From NCBI GenBank assembly GCA_016191235.1, contig JACPOZ010000002.1:1-36296 (forward strand): a stretch of DNA of 36,296 bases. Direction: 5' to 3'. Positions within the stretch are counted from its first letter, which is position 1; each line of letters begins with the position of its first letter. The stretch is from Gammaproteobacteria bacterium (GTDB lineage Bacteria > Pseudomonadota > Gammaproteobacteria > Ga0077554 > Ga007554). Position numbers and translations under genes: made by a program. A model generated the notes under the pieces. That model had not been told where the DNA came from, searched no databases, and saw only the letters and a program-made list of their open reading frames with translations. Shown here piece after piece: positions 28,090 through 36,183 of the stretch.

Positions 28090-29454
28090 ATGACTGCACC
28101 CACCGATACTATCGTCGCGCTGGCCACACCGCCGGGACGGGGTGGCGTGGGCATCGTGCGCGTGTCGGGGCCGCTGGCATCAAGTATCGCCCATGGCATG
28201 CTTGCATGTGTCCCGTCGCCGCGCCGCGCGGAATACCTGCCATTTTGTGATGCCGATGGCTCGGTGATCGACACCGGCATCGCGCTATTCTTCCCTTCCC
28301 CGCATTCCTTTACCGGCGAAGATATTCTGGAGCTACAGGGCCACGGTGGCCCGGTGGTGCTGGATCTCCTGATAAAACGCGCCATAGCGCTAGGCGCACG
28401 TCTGGCCCGCCCTGGCGAATTCTCCGAGCGCGCCTTCCTGAACGACAAGCTCGATCTGGTGCAGGCCGAAGCTATCGCCGATTTGATCGAAAGCGGCACC
28501 GAGCAGGCGGCGCGGGCCGCCACACGCTCGTTGCAAGGCGAATTTTCGGCACACATCAATAGCCTGATCGAACAGCTGATCCACCTGCGCATCTACGTGG
28601 AATCCGCCATCGACTTTCCCGAAGAGGAGATTGATTTTCTCTCCACGGGCAATGTCGGCGTGCGATTAAAAGGGATCGTCGAAAACCTGCGTGGTGTTCT
28701 GGGATCTGCTCATCAAGGGCGTCTACTGCGCGAGGGCATGACAGTGGTAATCGCCGGCCGCCCCAATGCCGGCAAATCCAGCTTGCTCAATCGCCTCGCC
28801 TGTAGGGATGCGGCCATCGTCACCGACATCCCCGGCACCACCCGCGATGTGTTGCGTGAACACATCAACATCGACGGCCTGCCGCTGCACATCATCGACA
28901 CCGCCGGTCTGCGCGACAGCGCCGATCCCGTGGAACAGCAAGGCATCCAGCGCGCCTGGGGTGAGATCGCACGCGCCGACCGTGTGCTGTTGATGATGGA
29001 TGACGGGGCGGCATTGGATGGCGTGCAGAGCGATGAACTGCGTAGCATCGTCGAAAAACTGCCGCCGGGGCTGCCCATGACAGTGGTGCGCAACAAGATC
29101 GATGTGACGGGGCGCGAGCCGGGTGTCTGCGAGGGAAATCTGGGTCCGGAAGTGGCGCTTTCCGCAAAGACAGGCGCGGGGATAGAGGCGCTACGCCAGC
29201 ACCTGAAAGAATCCATGGGATACAGCAGCGCCGGTGAAGGCGGCTTCATGGCGCGCCGCCGCCACGTCGACGCCTTACAGCGCGCCCATCAATGTCTCGA
29301 AAACGCCGATCATCAGTTTGAGTGTCACCGTGCAGGCGAGTTGCTTGCCGAAGACCTGCGCCAGGCGCAGCAGATTTTGTCGGAAATCACGGGTGAATTT
29401 ACTTCAGATGATCTGCTGGGAAGGATATTTGCCAGTTTTTGTATCGGGAAGTAG
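28090..29454 (+). CDS. mnmE: tRNA modification GTPase MnmE
   Basis: MnmE works with MnmG to install the 5-carboxymethylaminomethyl group on wobble U34. The protein has 454 residues, exactly the E. coli length. G1 is GRPNAGKS at 223-230, G2 DIPGTTRD, G3 DTAGLRDS at 270, G4 NKID, and the C-terminal catalytic tail is FCIGK. The ATG at 28090 gives the canonical [19 protein letters not shown] start; a TTG at 28066 is rejected. It is 48 bp after yidC. The usual neighbour mnmG is absent and a toxin-antitoxin module follows instead. Confidence 0.97.
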   Translation: MTAPTDTIVALATPPGRGGVGIVRVSGPLASSIAHGMLACVPSPRRAEYLPFCDADGSVIDTGIALFFPSPHSFTGEDILELQGHGGPVVLDLLIKRAIALGARLARPGEFSERAFLNDKLDLVQAEAIADLIESGTEQAARAATRSLQGEFSAHINSLIEQLIHLRIYVESAIDFPEEEIDFLSTGNVGVRLKGIVENLRGVLGSAHQGRLLREGMTVVIAGRPNAGKSSLLNRLACRDAAIVTDIPGTTRDVLREHINIDGLPLHIIDTAGLRDSADPVEQQGIQRAWGEIARADRVLLMMDDGAALDGVQSDELRSIVEKLPPGLPMTVVRNKIDVTGREPGVCEGNLGPEVALSAKTGAGIEALRQHLKESMGYSSAGEGGFMARRRHVDALQRAHQCLENADHQFECHRAGELLAEDLRQAQQILSEITGEFTSDDLLGRIFASFCIGK

Positions 29455-29580
29455 GCTGCAAACAATATGTCTACCCCGTTGGGTTTTGAAATGTTCCCGC
29501 ACTTGTGTGCGGTACCCATTTCGGAAGCTTGATGGCCCATCACCTCTATATGCAGGGAAGTATTAGCTCAGCTCTTGATT

Positions 29581-29622
29581 TTTCCCATTTTGGGAATTAT
29601 AGTTTTCCTTATCTATGGGAAA
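29581..29622. promoter_or_regulatory. Nested inverted repeats upstream of the toxin-antitoxin genes
   Basis: TTTCCCAT (29581-29588) and ATGGGAAA (29615-29622) are exact complements; within them TTCCC-ATTTT-GGGAA (29582-29596) is a second small dyad. They lie 12 bp before the toxin start, where an autoregulatory operator is expected. The remainder of the mnmE-higB gap (29455-29580) has a small hairpin at 29497-29512 (CCGCAC-TTGT-GTGCGG) without a T tract. Confidence 0.45.
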
Positions 29623-29633
29623 GATAAACCTTC

Positions 29634-29918
29634 ATGCGCATTCTGGGGTTGCCGCAGCTCGAAGCATTCAAGAAAAAACACGCAGATATTCGCGGGCCGT
29701 TGGACGCATGGCGTAAAGAGGTGGAGCGGGAGATTTGGCATTCAACCCAAGACATCAAAAAGCGGTATCCCAGCGCGGATTTTCTGGCTGAAAACCGCGT
29801 GATTTTTAACATTAAAGGCAATTCGTACCGCTTGGTTGTCAAGGTGCGCTACCAAGGCGGAATAGTCTTGATCGAATGGATGGGAACCCATGCTGAATAC
29901 GACAAGAAGAAATTTTAA
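29634..29918 (+). CDS. higB: HigB-family toxin
   Basis: A 94-residue RelE-superfamily toxin of the HigB type, expected to cut mRNA at the ribosome. The C-terminal half carries the family pattern VIFNIKGNSYRLVVKVRY then IEWMGTHAEYDKKKF; the N-terminal half is helical. The ATG at 29634 is 33 bp upstream of a HigA-type antitoxin. The toxin-first order is the rule for higBA. The family resemblance is clear; activity is inferred. Confidence 0.88.
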   Translation: MRILGLPQLEAFKKKHADIRGPLDAWRKEVEREIWHSTQDIKKRYPSADFLAENRVIFNIKGNSYRLVVKVRYQGGIVLIEWMGTHAEYDKKKF

Positions 29919-29951
29919 ACTGTCTCAATTTGGGCTTGGCTTAGGAGAAAA

Positions 29952-31169
29952 ATGGCGATGAACATTAAAGTCATTAAGTCCAGCGAGGACTACACGCAAG
30001 CAATGGCGCGGCTTTCCGCTCTGATGACGCTCGATCCTGAAGCTGGCTCCAAGGAAGATAACGAGCTGGAGCTGCTGGCGCTGGTGATCGAAGATTACGA
30101 GCGTAAAATCGTGCCGCCTGCGGTGCCTGACCCGGTGGATGCCATTCTGTTCCGCATGGACCAAATGAAACTCAGCCGCAAGGAGTTGGAGCAATACATT
30201 GGCTCCACTTCCAAGGTCTCGGAAGTGCTGTCGCGCAAGCGTCCGCTATCCCTCCCCATGATCCGGCGCCTACACCAAGGACTCGGTATTCCCGCCGATG
30301 TGCTCATAGGGTGTGAGGGTAATGAGATGATCGCCCTTGGCAACGCGCCAGAGTTGGACTATAGCAAGCTTCCTCTCAAGGAGATGCTAGACAGAGGATG
30401 CTTTGGCGACTTCAAAGGCAACGCGCAGCGACTAAAGGACTATGCCGAGGACTTGTTTCTCAAATTCATGCACGACCTGTTGCCAAAACAGGCAGAGCCT
30501 GCGTTCTTGCGCGCACCATTGCACCAGCGTGGCGTGCGCGGGGCTGACGGTAATGCCCTTCTCGCCTGGCGCCTGTGTGTGCTGAAAAAGGCCCGTGCAA
30601 TGCCGGTTTCCCGCGAATACAAGAAAGGCATCGTCACGACCAAATGGATGAAGTCTCTCGCGAGTCTATCCGTCTTCGAAGATGGGCCAAGGCTTGCGCG
30701 CGAACAGCTAGGTATGGCGGGCATTTCCCTGGTCATTGAGCCCCATTTCAAAGGAACTTATCTTGACGGCGCGGCCATGCTCGATGATGGGCGTCCCATT
30801 GTCGCGCTGACGCTACGCCACGACCGGCTGGATAATTTTTGGTTCGTGCTCATGCATGAGCTCGCCCACGTCGCCAAACACCTGGGCGAAGCGAATCCAG
30901 TGTTCACAGATGATTTAGAAAGCCCCGGCGAACAAGACCGCGAAGAGCGTGAGGCAGACGATATGGCCCAAGAAGCTTTGATTCCCCATATGGCATGGGG
31001 AAAATCAGTGGCCCGCACCAGCCACCTTGCAAAGGATGTCATTGCTCTGGCGGAAAAACTCAGTATTCATCCGGCCATCGTCGCCGGTCGTGTACGGCAT
31101 GAGGCCAAGAATTACCGCATCCTGGCCAAGCTGCTCGGCCACGGATTGGTCGGACGCCACTTTGTCTAG
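29952..31169 (+). CDS. higA: HigA-type antitoxin fused to an ImmA/IrrE metallopeptidase
   Basis: A 405-residue protein. Residues 1-120 resemble HigA antitoxins, with a helix-turn-helix at about 74-115 (LSRKELEQYIGSTSKVSEVL, then SRKRPLSLPMIRRL). Residues about 240-345 are an ImmA/IrrE-type zinc peptidase with HELAH at 302-306 and a downstream acidic EEREADDMAQ that would supply the third ligand. The middle, about 120-240, is less conserved. Ordinary HigA is about 100-140 residues, so this is a fusion. The ATG at 29952 has AGGAGAA upstream; a second ATG at 29958 is equally possible. Its stop codon lies inside the left end of hairpin element B. The peptidase may trigger loss of the antitoxin half; this is inference. 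Confidence 0.85.
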   Translation: MAMNIKVIKSSEDYTQAMARLSALMTLDPEAGSKEDNELELLALVIEDYERKIVPPAVPDPVDAILFRMDQMKLSRKELEQYIGSTSKVSEVLSRKRPLSLPMIRRLHQGLGIPADVLIGCEGNEMIALGNAPELDYSKLPLKEMLDRGCFGDFKGNAQRLKDYAEDLFLKFMHDLLPKQAEPAFLRAPLHQRGVRGADGNALLAWRLCVLKKARAMPVSREYKKGIVTTKWMKSLASLSVFEDGPRLAREQLGMAGISLVIEPHFKGTYLDGAAMLDDGRPIVALTLRHDRLDNFWFVLMHELAHVAKHLGEANPVFTDDLESPGEQDREEREADDMAQEALIPHMAWGKSVARTSHLAKDVIALAEKLSIHPAIVAGRVRHEAKNYRILAKLLGHGLVGRHFV

Positions 31170-31331
31170 TGGTCTGCTTCGTAAATAACGAAACATAAAA
31201 CGGCGTCTTTTGACGCATGACCGCGTTGCAACTCCTCGCCATAGCTACGGCTATGACTCGTCGTTGCGCCTTGCCCTGCGCCAAAATCCATCCGTTTTAT
31301 TTGTTCCGCCATTTACGAAGCAGACCACTAG
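31166..31331. mobile_element. MITE-like hairpin element B (166 bp)
   Basis: Perfect 21-bp terminal inverted repeats, 31166-31186 and 31311-31331, both ending in CTAG at the outer side. The interior continues as an imperfect palindrome: ATAAAACGG (31195-31203) pairs with CCGTTTTAT (31292-31300). The core 31215-31282 matches the core of element A, including GCGTTGCAACTCCT and GCGCCTTGCCCTGC, with an apical stem CATAGC/GCTATG. The left repeat supplies the TAG stop (31167-31169) of the antitoxin-peptidase gene. No coding capacity is seen; 31332-31415 holds nothing else. Confidence 0.8.
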
Positions 31332-31415
31332 CAGCCGAGGGTGGATACATCTTTCTGTGCCCACGCGGACAAAATCAACGTGTGATCCTGTCAACTGCAT
31401 TTCATTCGTCCCATT

Positions 31416-32315
31416 TCAAGGGTTTGTGAACAACTCCTGGCGCGCCGCCTCGGTGACGGCAACTACGGCCGGATGGGTCAGCTGGCGCTCCACCGAAATG
31501 GCGTAGAACCGTTCAGTGACTTCATCGATCCGGCCGATGGCCTCGACGCCATATTGGCGCCGCACCTCGTCGGCGATCACCGATGGCGCGATGAAGATAC
31601 CGATGCCGGATTGCCCGAAGGCCTTCATCAAGGCGCTGTCGTCGAATTCGCCCACGATGCGCGGTTGAATCTGCCGTTCGCCAAACCAGCGCATGAGCCG
31701 TCCCCGGACGATGGTATTTTCGCCCGGCACCAGCATGGGCGCGCCTTGCAAGCTGTGCGGAAAGCCGCTGCCGTATAAGGCGGCGAGTTTGGGTGTGGCG
31801 AAGAAAGTGATGCCGCACTCGCCGAGCTTGTGGCTGTACCCCCTCACATCCATCTCTGAAGGCATCGGGCCGTCCGCGATCACCAGGTCGAGACGCTGAA
31901 TCGCCAGTTCCGCCATCAATCGCTCCAGCTTGTCTTCCCGGCAGACGATGCGCAGCGGCTCGGAGAGCGCCATCGCGGGGGCGAGTAGACGGTAGGCGAT
32001 GGATTTGGGTACCACGTCGGCAATTCCAACCCGAAACAGCGTGTGGCGATCCCCAGGATGGCTGCGCAGCATCTCCTCTAGTCTCCCCCCCACCTGGAAA
32101 ATCTCTTCGGCATAGGAGAGCGCGAGCCGGCCAGTCTCCGTGAGTTTCAGACGCCGTCCGGCCCGCTGGAACAGTTCAACGCCCAGTGTTTCTTCCAGCA
32201 AGCCGATCTGGCCGCTGATGGTTTGCGGCGTGAGATTCAGTTGTTCGCAAGCACGGACGATGCTGCCCGTTTTGGCGACGGTCCAGAAGTAGTGCAGCTG
32301 TTTGTAATTAAGCAT
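31416..32315 (-). CDS. nhaR: LysR-family regulator, NhaR type
   Basis: A 299-residue transcriptional regulator. The N-terminal winged helix-turn-helix is MLNYKQLHYFWTVAKTGSIV... LTPQTISGQIGLLEETLG; the C-terminal effector domain includes GECGITFF and GEFDDSALMKAFGQSGIGIF, both typical of NhaR, the sodium-responsive activator of nhaA. No antiporter gene is in the window, so its targets are unknown; NhaR also controls stress and biofilm genes in E. coli. The ATG at 32313-32315 follows GGGGTGCC. It is divergent from the HPF-like gene, with a 138-bp shared region, and may control it. Confidence 0.87.
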   Translation of the reverse strand: MLNYKQLHYFWTVAKTGSIVRACEQLNLTPQTISGQIGLLEETLGVELFQRAGRRLKLTETGRLALSYAEEIFQVGGRLEEMLRSHPGDRHTLFRVGIADVVPKSIAYRLLAPAMALSEPLRIVCREDKLERLMAELAIQRLDLVIADGPMPSEMDVRGYSHKLGECGITFFATPKLAALYGSGFPHSLQGAPMLVPGENTIVRGRLMRWFGERQIQPRIVGEFDDSALMKAFGQSGIGIFIAPSVIADEVRRQYGVEAIGRIDEVTERFYAISVERQLTHPAVVAVTEAARQELFTNP

Positions 32316-32419
32316 GGCGGCACCCCAATAGTTCGTTAATTCCGAATGATATAACAGAATAACACGACTTTTCTTGGTGATAGTGGGCGCCTATCCTGAA
32401 TGCGCAGAGTTTACTCACC

Positions 32420-32433
32420 ACCCCCGAGGGGGT
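32420..32433. repeat. ACCCCC-GA-GGGGGT hairpin before the HPF-like gene
   Basis: A perfect 6-bp GC stem with a 2-base gap, 20 bp before the HPF-like start codon. It could be an operator or a leader hairpin. No firm promoter is seen between nhaR and the HPF-like gene. Confidence 0.4.
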
Positions 32434-32453
32434 ATTTCAGAAGGCGGACTTAT

Positions 32454-32813
32454 ATGCAAATCAATATTTATGCGCATGGATTTACCACCACCGAAGCCCT
32501 GCGCGAGCATGTCACGAGGCGTTTGCATCATGCGTTGGGGGGCTGTGCTGACCACATCTCCCAGGCCAGGGTGCGCCTGTCGGATGTCAACGGCCCGCGC
32601 GGCGGTGCGGACAAGTGTTGCCAAATCCAGGTGCGCTTGGCGCACCTGGCCGATGTGGTTATCGAGAATACTGAAGCCGATCTCTATGTCGCCATCGACC
32701 GCGCGGCGGAACGGGTCGGCAGGACAGCGGCGCGCCACATTGCCCGGCAACGGCGGCCGGTTCGTATTTCGTCGCGTCAGGAGACTGCTTCCAACTTGCT
32801 GATGGAAGGCTGA
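32454..32813 (+). CDS. HPF/RaiA-like ribosome-associated protein
   Basis: A 119-residue protein of the HPF/YfiA family, which binds the 30S decoding region and inactivates ribosomes in stationary phase or stress. The start MQINIYAHGFTTTEALREHV and the later CQIQVRLAHLADVVIENTEADLY block, then VAIDRAAERV, match the fold; the C-terminus is basic (RHIARQRRPVR) and lacks the extra dimerisation domain of long HPF. The ATG at 32454 is chosen on family grounds; the frame extends upstream over the hairpin. AAGGCGGA lies 6-13 bases before. It is followed by yccA after 34 bp. Confidence 0.82.
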   Translation: MQINIYAHGFTTTEALREHVTRRLHHALGGCADHISQARVRLSDVNGPRGGADKCCQIQVRLAHLADVVIENTEADLYVAIDRAAERVGRTAARHIARQRRPVRISSRQETASNLLMEG

Positions 32814-32847
32814 ATCCGCAACCCAATTTTCATAGAGGTAATGCCCC

Positions 32848-33522
32848 ATGAACATGAATTCGCAAATAACGCCCCTTGGCCGTGCCCAGGCATCGGTTCT
32901 GGAAACCAATAAGGTTATACGCAACACCTATATGCTGTTGTCGCTGACGCTGGCATTCAGCGCCCTCACAGCGGGCGCGTCGATGGCGCTGAATCTGCCC
33001 CACCCTGGCCTGATTATCACCTTGATCGGCTATTTTGGCTTGCTCTTTCTCACCGCCAAATTCAAAAACAGCAGCCTGGGTCTGGGGTTTGTCTTCGCCC
33101 TCACCGGCTTCATGGGCTACACCCTCGGCCCTATCCTCAACAGCTATCTCAGCCTGCCCAACGGCGGTCAGGTCGTGATGACCGCGATGGGCGCGACCGC
33201 AGCCGTTTTCCTCGGTCTTTCCGGCTACGCCGTGACCAGCCGCAAGGATTTCAGCTTCATGGGCGGCTTTCTCATGGTCGGCATCCTGGTGGCCTTCCTT
33301 GCCGGCCTCGGTGCGATATTCTTTGAGCTGCCCGCCCTGTCGCTGGCCGTCTCCGCCATGTTCGTGCTGCTCATGGCGGGGCTGATCCTGTATGAGACCA
33401 GCAACATCATTCACGGCGGCGAGACCAATTACATCATGGCAACAGTGACGCTGTTCGTCGCCATCTTCAACCTCTTTACCAGCCTGCTGCACCTGCTGGG
33501 CTTTGCCAACAATAGCGAGTAA
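32848..33522 (+). CDS. Bax inhibitor-1/YccA-family membrane protein
   Basis: A 224-residue protein with seven hydrophobic spans, as in the BI-1/YccA family; E. coli YccA is a substrate and modulator of the FtsH protease. Family blocks include VIRNTYMLLSLTLAFSALTAG, FALTGFMGYTLGPILNSYL, and ETNYIMATVTLFVAIFNLF near the C-terminus. The ATG at 32848 has AGAGGTAA upstream. It follows the HPF-like gene by 34 bp and likely shares its transcript. The exact role is unknown. Confidence 0.92.
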   Translation: MNMNSQITPLGRAQASVLETNKVIRNTYMLLSLTLAFSALTAGASMALNLPHPGLIITLIGYFGLLFLTAKFKNSSLGLGFVFALTGFMGYTLGPILNSYLSLPNGGQVVMTAMGATAAVFLGLSGYAVTSRKDFSFMGGFLMVGILVAFLAGLGAIFFELPALSLAVSAMFVLLMAGLILYETSNIIHGGETNYIMATVTLFVAIFNLFTSLLHLLGFANNSE

Positions 33523-33568
33523 TGGCGTGATTCAAGCAAATCTGAATTCAATGAAAGTGGCAGGGGCC

Positions 33569-33823
33569 ATGACACGTATGAAGGTCATTGTGATCGCGCT
33601 GGCGGTCATCGGTCTGGCGGGTTGTGAACAGGCTGAACAGTCTGCCCAACGAGTGTTGGGCAAGGCCGAGCAATCGGCGCAGGGGGTGATCGACCAGGCC
33701 AAGCAGGCCGCTGGCAATCTGCTCGGCCCGTCGGGCGAGGATCAGGGCAAGGAGGCTAAGGAGAAATCCAAGGATGCAGGCGAAGAGCATGAGCAACAAT
33801 CCGCCGAAGGCAAGGACGAATGA
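33569..33823 (+). CDS. Small lipoprotein, charged C-terminus
   Basis: An 84-residue probable lipoprotein. MTRMKVIVIALAVIGLAGC is a type-II signal peptide with lipobox LAGC (Cys 19). The mature part is a predicted amphipathic helix with repeating AEQSAQ and QAKQAA units, then a Lys/Glu-rich tail (KEAKEKSKDAGEEHEQQ). No known domain. The start could be 33551, 33569 or 33578; 33569 is preferred because GGGG precedes it closely and the signal peptide is compact. It lies 46 bp after yccA. The protein could be a small envelope or stress lipoprotein; no function is claimed. Confidence 0.7.
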   Translation: MTRMKVIVIALAVIGLAGCEQAEQSAQRVLGKAEQSAQGVIDQAKQAAGNLLGPSGEDQGKEAKEKSKDAGEEHEQQSAEGKDE

Positions 33824-33856
33824 CGCGACTGAGTTTCACAGAGGCGGGTGGATGCA

Positions 33857-33865
33857 TGCTACACT
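33857..33865 (+). promoter_or_regulatory. Possible extended -10 promoter before the methyltransferase gene
   Basis: TGCTACACT matches an extended -10 element, about 35 bases before the start codon. No convincing -35 is at the right distance. Confidence 0.35.
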
Positions 33866-33899
33866 CGTTCCTATCCGTAACCGCAGGAGAAAGTAGGCA

Positions 33900-34717
33900 A
33901 TGATTTTGAACAAACAAGAACCATGTTCGATCCCATCAACAACGCCGTTAGATGCCGCGTGGAATTGGAACTTGGCTGTCATTGATGCGCAGAACTGGGT
34001 AAAAGACATTTTTGTGAAACCTCGCGTCACTCGCTACCCGGTCAAATTGCTGCGTTACTGGTTTATGTACAATCTGATCCGAGAGGAGCGAACCCGGCTT
34101 GGGCGGCCGTTGCGCGTGTGCGAGATTGGCCCCGGCTTGGGCGGCCGTTGCGCGTGTGCGAGATTGGCGTTGACCGAGGGCAAATGCTGCGCTTCACGCG
34201 AGATGCCGGGTTTACCGATATTGAATCCTGGGTGGCGGTGGATTGCAGGCTGCAACCCGAATTGCGCGAGTCTGGCTATACCAGGCAGATCGAGGCCAAT
34301 GTTGATCTACCCGGTTTTTTCCTGGATGAAAAATACGATGTGATCATCGTGCTCCACCTTCTGGAACATCTCTTTGAGCCGGAACAATTGACCCATCGGC
34401 TGTCTGCCGCGCTAGCGCCCGGCGGGGTCATGATCGGCGGTTTTCCTGTCACGCCAAAGTGGGCGGCATCCTATTGGCAGAAGAGAATCCGTCGTACCGC
34501 GTCAAAATTTGGCCACGTTAGCGTATTCTCACCGCGACGCGTGAAAAACATGGCGAACAGTTCCGGACTCCGCCTTGATTTTATTTCTGGCGCTTTCCTT
34601 ATTCGGAAAACCGGCTCATTTATTGAGAATTCCAAAATATGGCTACGGCTTAATTTGCTCTTTGGTGCCCTTTTTCCTGCGCTGGGCGGCGAAATCTACT
34701 GGCGAATGCGTAAATGA
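33900..34717 (+). pseudogene. SAM-dependent methyltransferase, frameshifted by a 38-bp tandem duplication
   Basis: The 5' frame (from the ATG at 33900, AGGAGA upstream) and the 3' frame (open across 34118-34717) belong to one class I methyltransferase. Between them a 38-bp segment, 34093-34130, is repeated exactly at 34131-34168. Because 38 is not a multiple of 3, the reading frame shifts and the 5' frame ends at 34343. Removing one copy gives a continuous frame of 259 residues, with RVCEIGVDRGQM (motif I region), VIIVLHLLEHLF and LAPGGVMIGGFPV. As given, only a truncated protein or a 3' fragment is made. The stop overlaps copB's ATG (ATGA). The substrate is unknown. A sequencing or assembly error is possible. 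Confidence 0.85.
34093..34168 (+). repeat. Exact 38-bp tandem duplication
   Basis: Copy 1 is 34093-34130 and copy 2 is 34131-34168, identical throughout (both start CCCGGCTTGGGCGG and end GCGAGATTGGC). Confidence 0.97.
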
Positions 34718-35817
34718 TAAACAACCGAGTAAATTTGATCGCCGTCACCGCCGCGTTAGCGTTTAACGTGTCATCCTCCTGGGGACAAGATTCAACGGTC
34801 CTGGAAAATACGCCAGCCTACCAGGCGGCTGGCGATCACGCCGACCATTCCTCACCGGCGAAACGCACGCCGCGTGAGGCAAGGCGCACGAAAAAAATAA
34901 CCCTGGCCCCGGCAAAGACATCCGGGGAGCAGGAGACAATGCCGGACATGGACCATGGCGCGATGGACCACGATTCAATGCCGGCCATGGAGAAAGGCGG
35001 CATGTCCGGTACGGCACCAGATTCGGGGAAGACCGGCGACATGAGCAATATGAATCACGACAGTGGCGGCATGAACCATGGGGCCATGCCCATGCAGGGT
35101 GGTTCCGCCCCGCCCGATGCCCGCGACCCGCACGCCCATTCTGACGGCTACGACTTCGGCCCGATCCCACGACCACGGATGGGGGACGAGGATAAATTTG
35201 GATCCCTCCTGATCGATCAGTTCGAACGCGTGGTCGCGCGCGACAACTCGTTCACATTCTATAACCTGCAGGCCCGGTTCGGCCGGGACTACGACCGTGC
35301 GGTGCTCAAGGCCGAGGGCAATACCGATGGCGGCAAGTTTCGGGACGCACACACCGAGCTGCTTTGGGGACACGCGGTGGCCCCGTTCTGGGATACACAA
35401 CTCGGTGCGCGCTACGACAGCGGGACTGGGCCGGATCGCCGCTGGCTGGCCTTCGGCGTCCAGGGGTTGGCACCCTACTGGTTCAATGTGGAGGCCACCG
35501 CCTATGCCGGGGAACAGGGGCGGAGCATGTTGCGGTTCGCAACGGAATACGAACTGCTGCTGACCCAGAAGATGATTCTCCAACCGCGCGTCGAGGCAAA
35601 CCTTTACGGCATGCGCGATATCGAGCGCGCGCTGGGTTCCGGCCTGTCTGACTTGGCGGTCGGTCTGCGTTTGCGTTACGAGATCAGGCGCGAGTTCGCC
35701 CCCTACGTCGGCGTCGAATGGGCCAGTAAGTTCGGTGGCACCGCCGATTACGCCCGCAACGCGGGGCAAAAAACGGCGGAGGCACGGGCCGTGGCCGGGG
35801 TTCGGTTCTGGTTCTAG
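34714..35817 (+). CDS. copB: Copper resistance protein B, outer-membrane
   Basis: A 367-residue outer-membrane protein. Residues 1-25 are a signal peptide (MINNRVNLIAVTAALAFNV, then SSSWGQ). About 75-130 is Met/His/Asp-rich (MPDMDHGAMDHDSMPAM and MNHDSGGMNHGAMPM), a likely copper-binding region. The C-terminal domain from about 150 is a beta barrel ending in FWF. The multicopper oxidase CopA that usually accompanies it is not in the window. The ATG overlaps the stop of the broken methyltransferase (ATGA), so expression may depend on translation through that gene or on its own start region. Family call is firm. Confidence 0.92.
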   Translation: MINNRVNLIAVTAALAFNVSSSWGQDSTVLENTPAYQAAGDHADHSSPAKRTPREARRTKKITLAPAKTSGEQETMPDMDHGAMDHDSMPAMEKGGMSGTAPDSGKTGDMSNMNHDSGGMNHGAMPMQGGSAPPDARDPHAHSDGYDFGPIPRPRMGDEDKFGSLLIDQFERVVARDNSFTFYNLQARFGRDYDRAVLKAEGNTDGGKFRDAHTELLWGHAVAPFWDTQLGARYDSGTGPDRRWLAFGVQGLAPYWFNVEATAYAGEQGRSMLRFATEYELLLTQKMILQPRVEANLYGMRDIERALGSGLSDLAVGLRLRYEIRREFAPYVGVEWASKFGGTADYARNAGQKTAEARAVAGVRFWF

Positions 35818-35874
35818 CCTCTGAGGCTTGGTGGCAGTTCAGCGCAATAAATTACTATACAAAGGAAACATAGA

Positions 35875-36183
35875 ATGTTTGAAATCATCCCCAACTGGCA
35901 CCCCATCTTCGTGCATTTTACCGTAGCGCTGTTTTCGCTCGCGGTAGGACTTTTTGTAGTAACCCCGTTCATGAAATCGCCCTTGAAAGAACAGTGGCAG
36001 ACCGTGGCTCGCTGGAACTTGTGGTTCGGTGCGGGCCTCACCATCATTACCGGCCTGGCGGGGCTATATGCCTACAACACTGTGGCCCACGACACGCCTT
36101 CCCATGCCGCAATGACGGAGCACCGCAACTGGGCCATCATTGCCATCACACTGATTGTAAGCGGCCAGCCGTCCCACCTGTAG
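35875..36183 (+). pseudogene. DUF2231 membrane protein, cut by an IS66-type element
   Basis: The frame begins MFEIIPNWHPIFVHFTVALF, typical of DUF2231 membrane proteins, which usually have about 150 or more residues and four spans. Here the gene is cut at about codon 94: 35875-36156 is host sequence and the last codons (VSGQPSHL then TAG) are read from the element. Two hydrophobic spans and part of a third remain. The ATG at 35875 has AAAGGAAAC upstream. It follows copB by 57 bp and may belong to the same transcript. The remainder of the gene should lie beyond the insertion, outside the window. Confidence 0.8.

Noticed and set aside
29497-29512. CCGCAC-TTGT-GTGCGG hairpin as an mnmE terminator
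   Set aside because: There is no T tract after the stem; kept only as a small dyad.
31210-31506. Plus-strand open frame in element B
   Set aside because: It reads through the hairpin element and into the antisense of nhaR; no domain or start signal.
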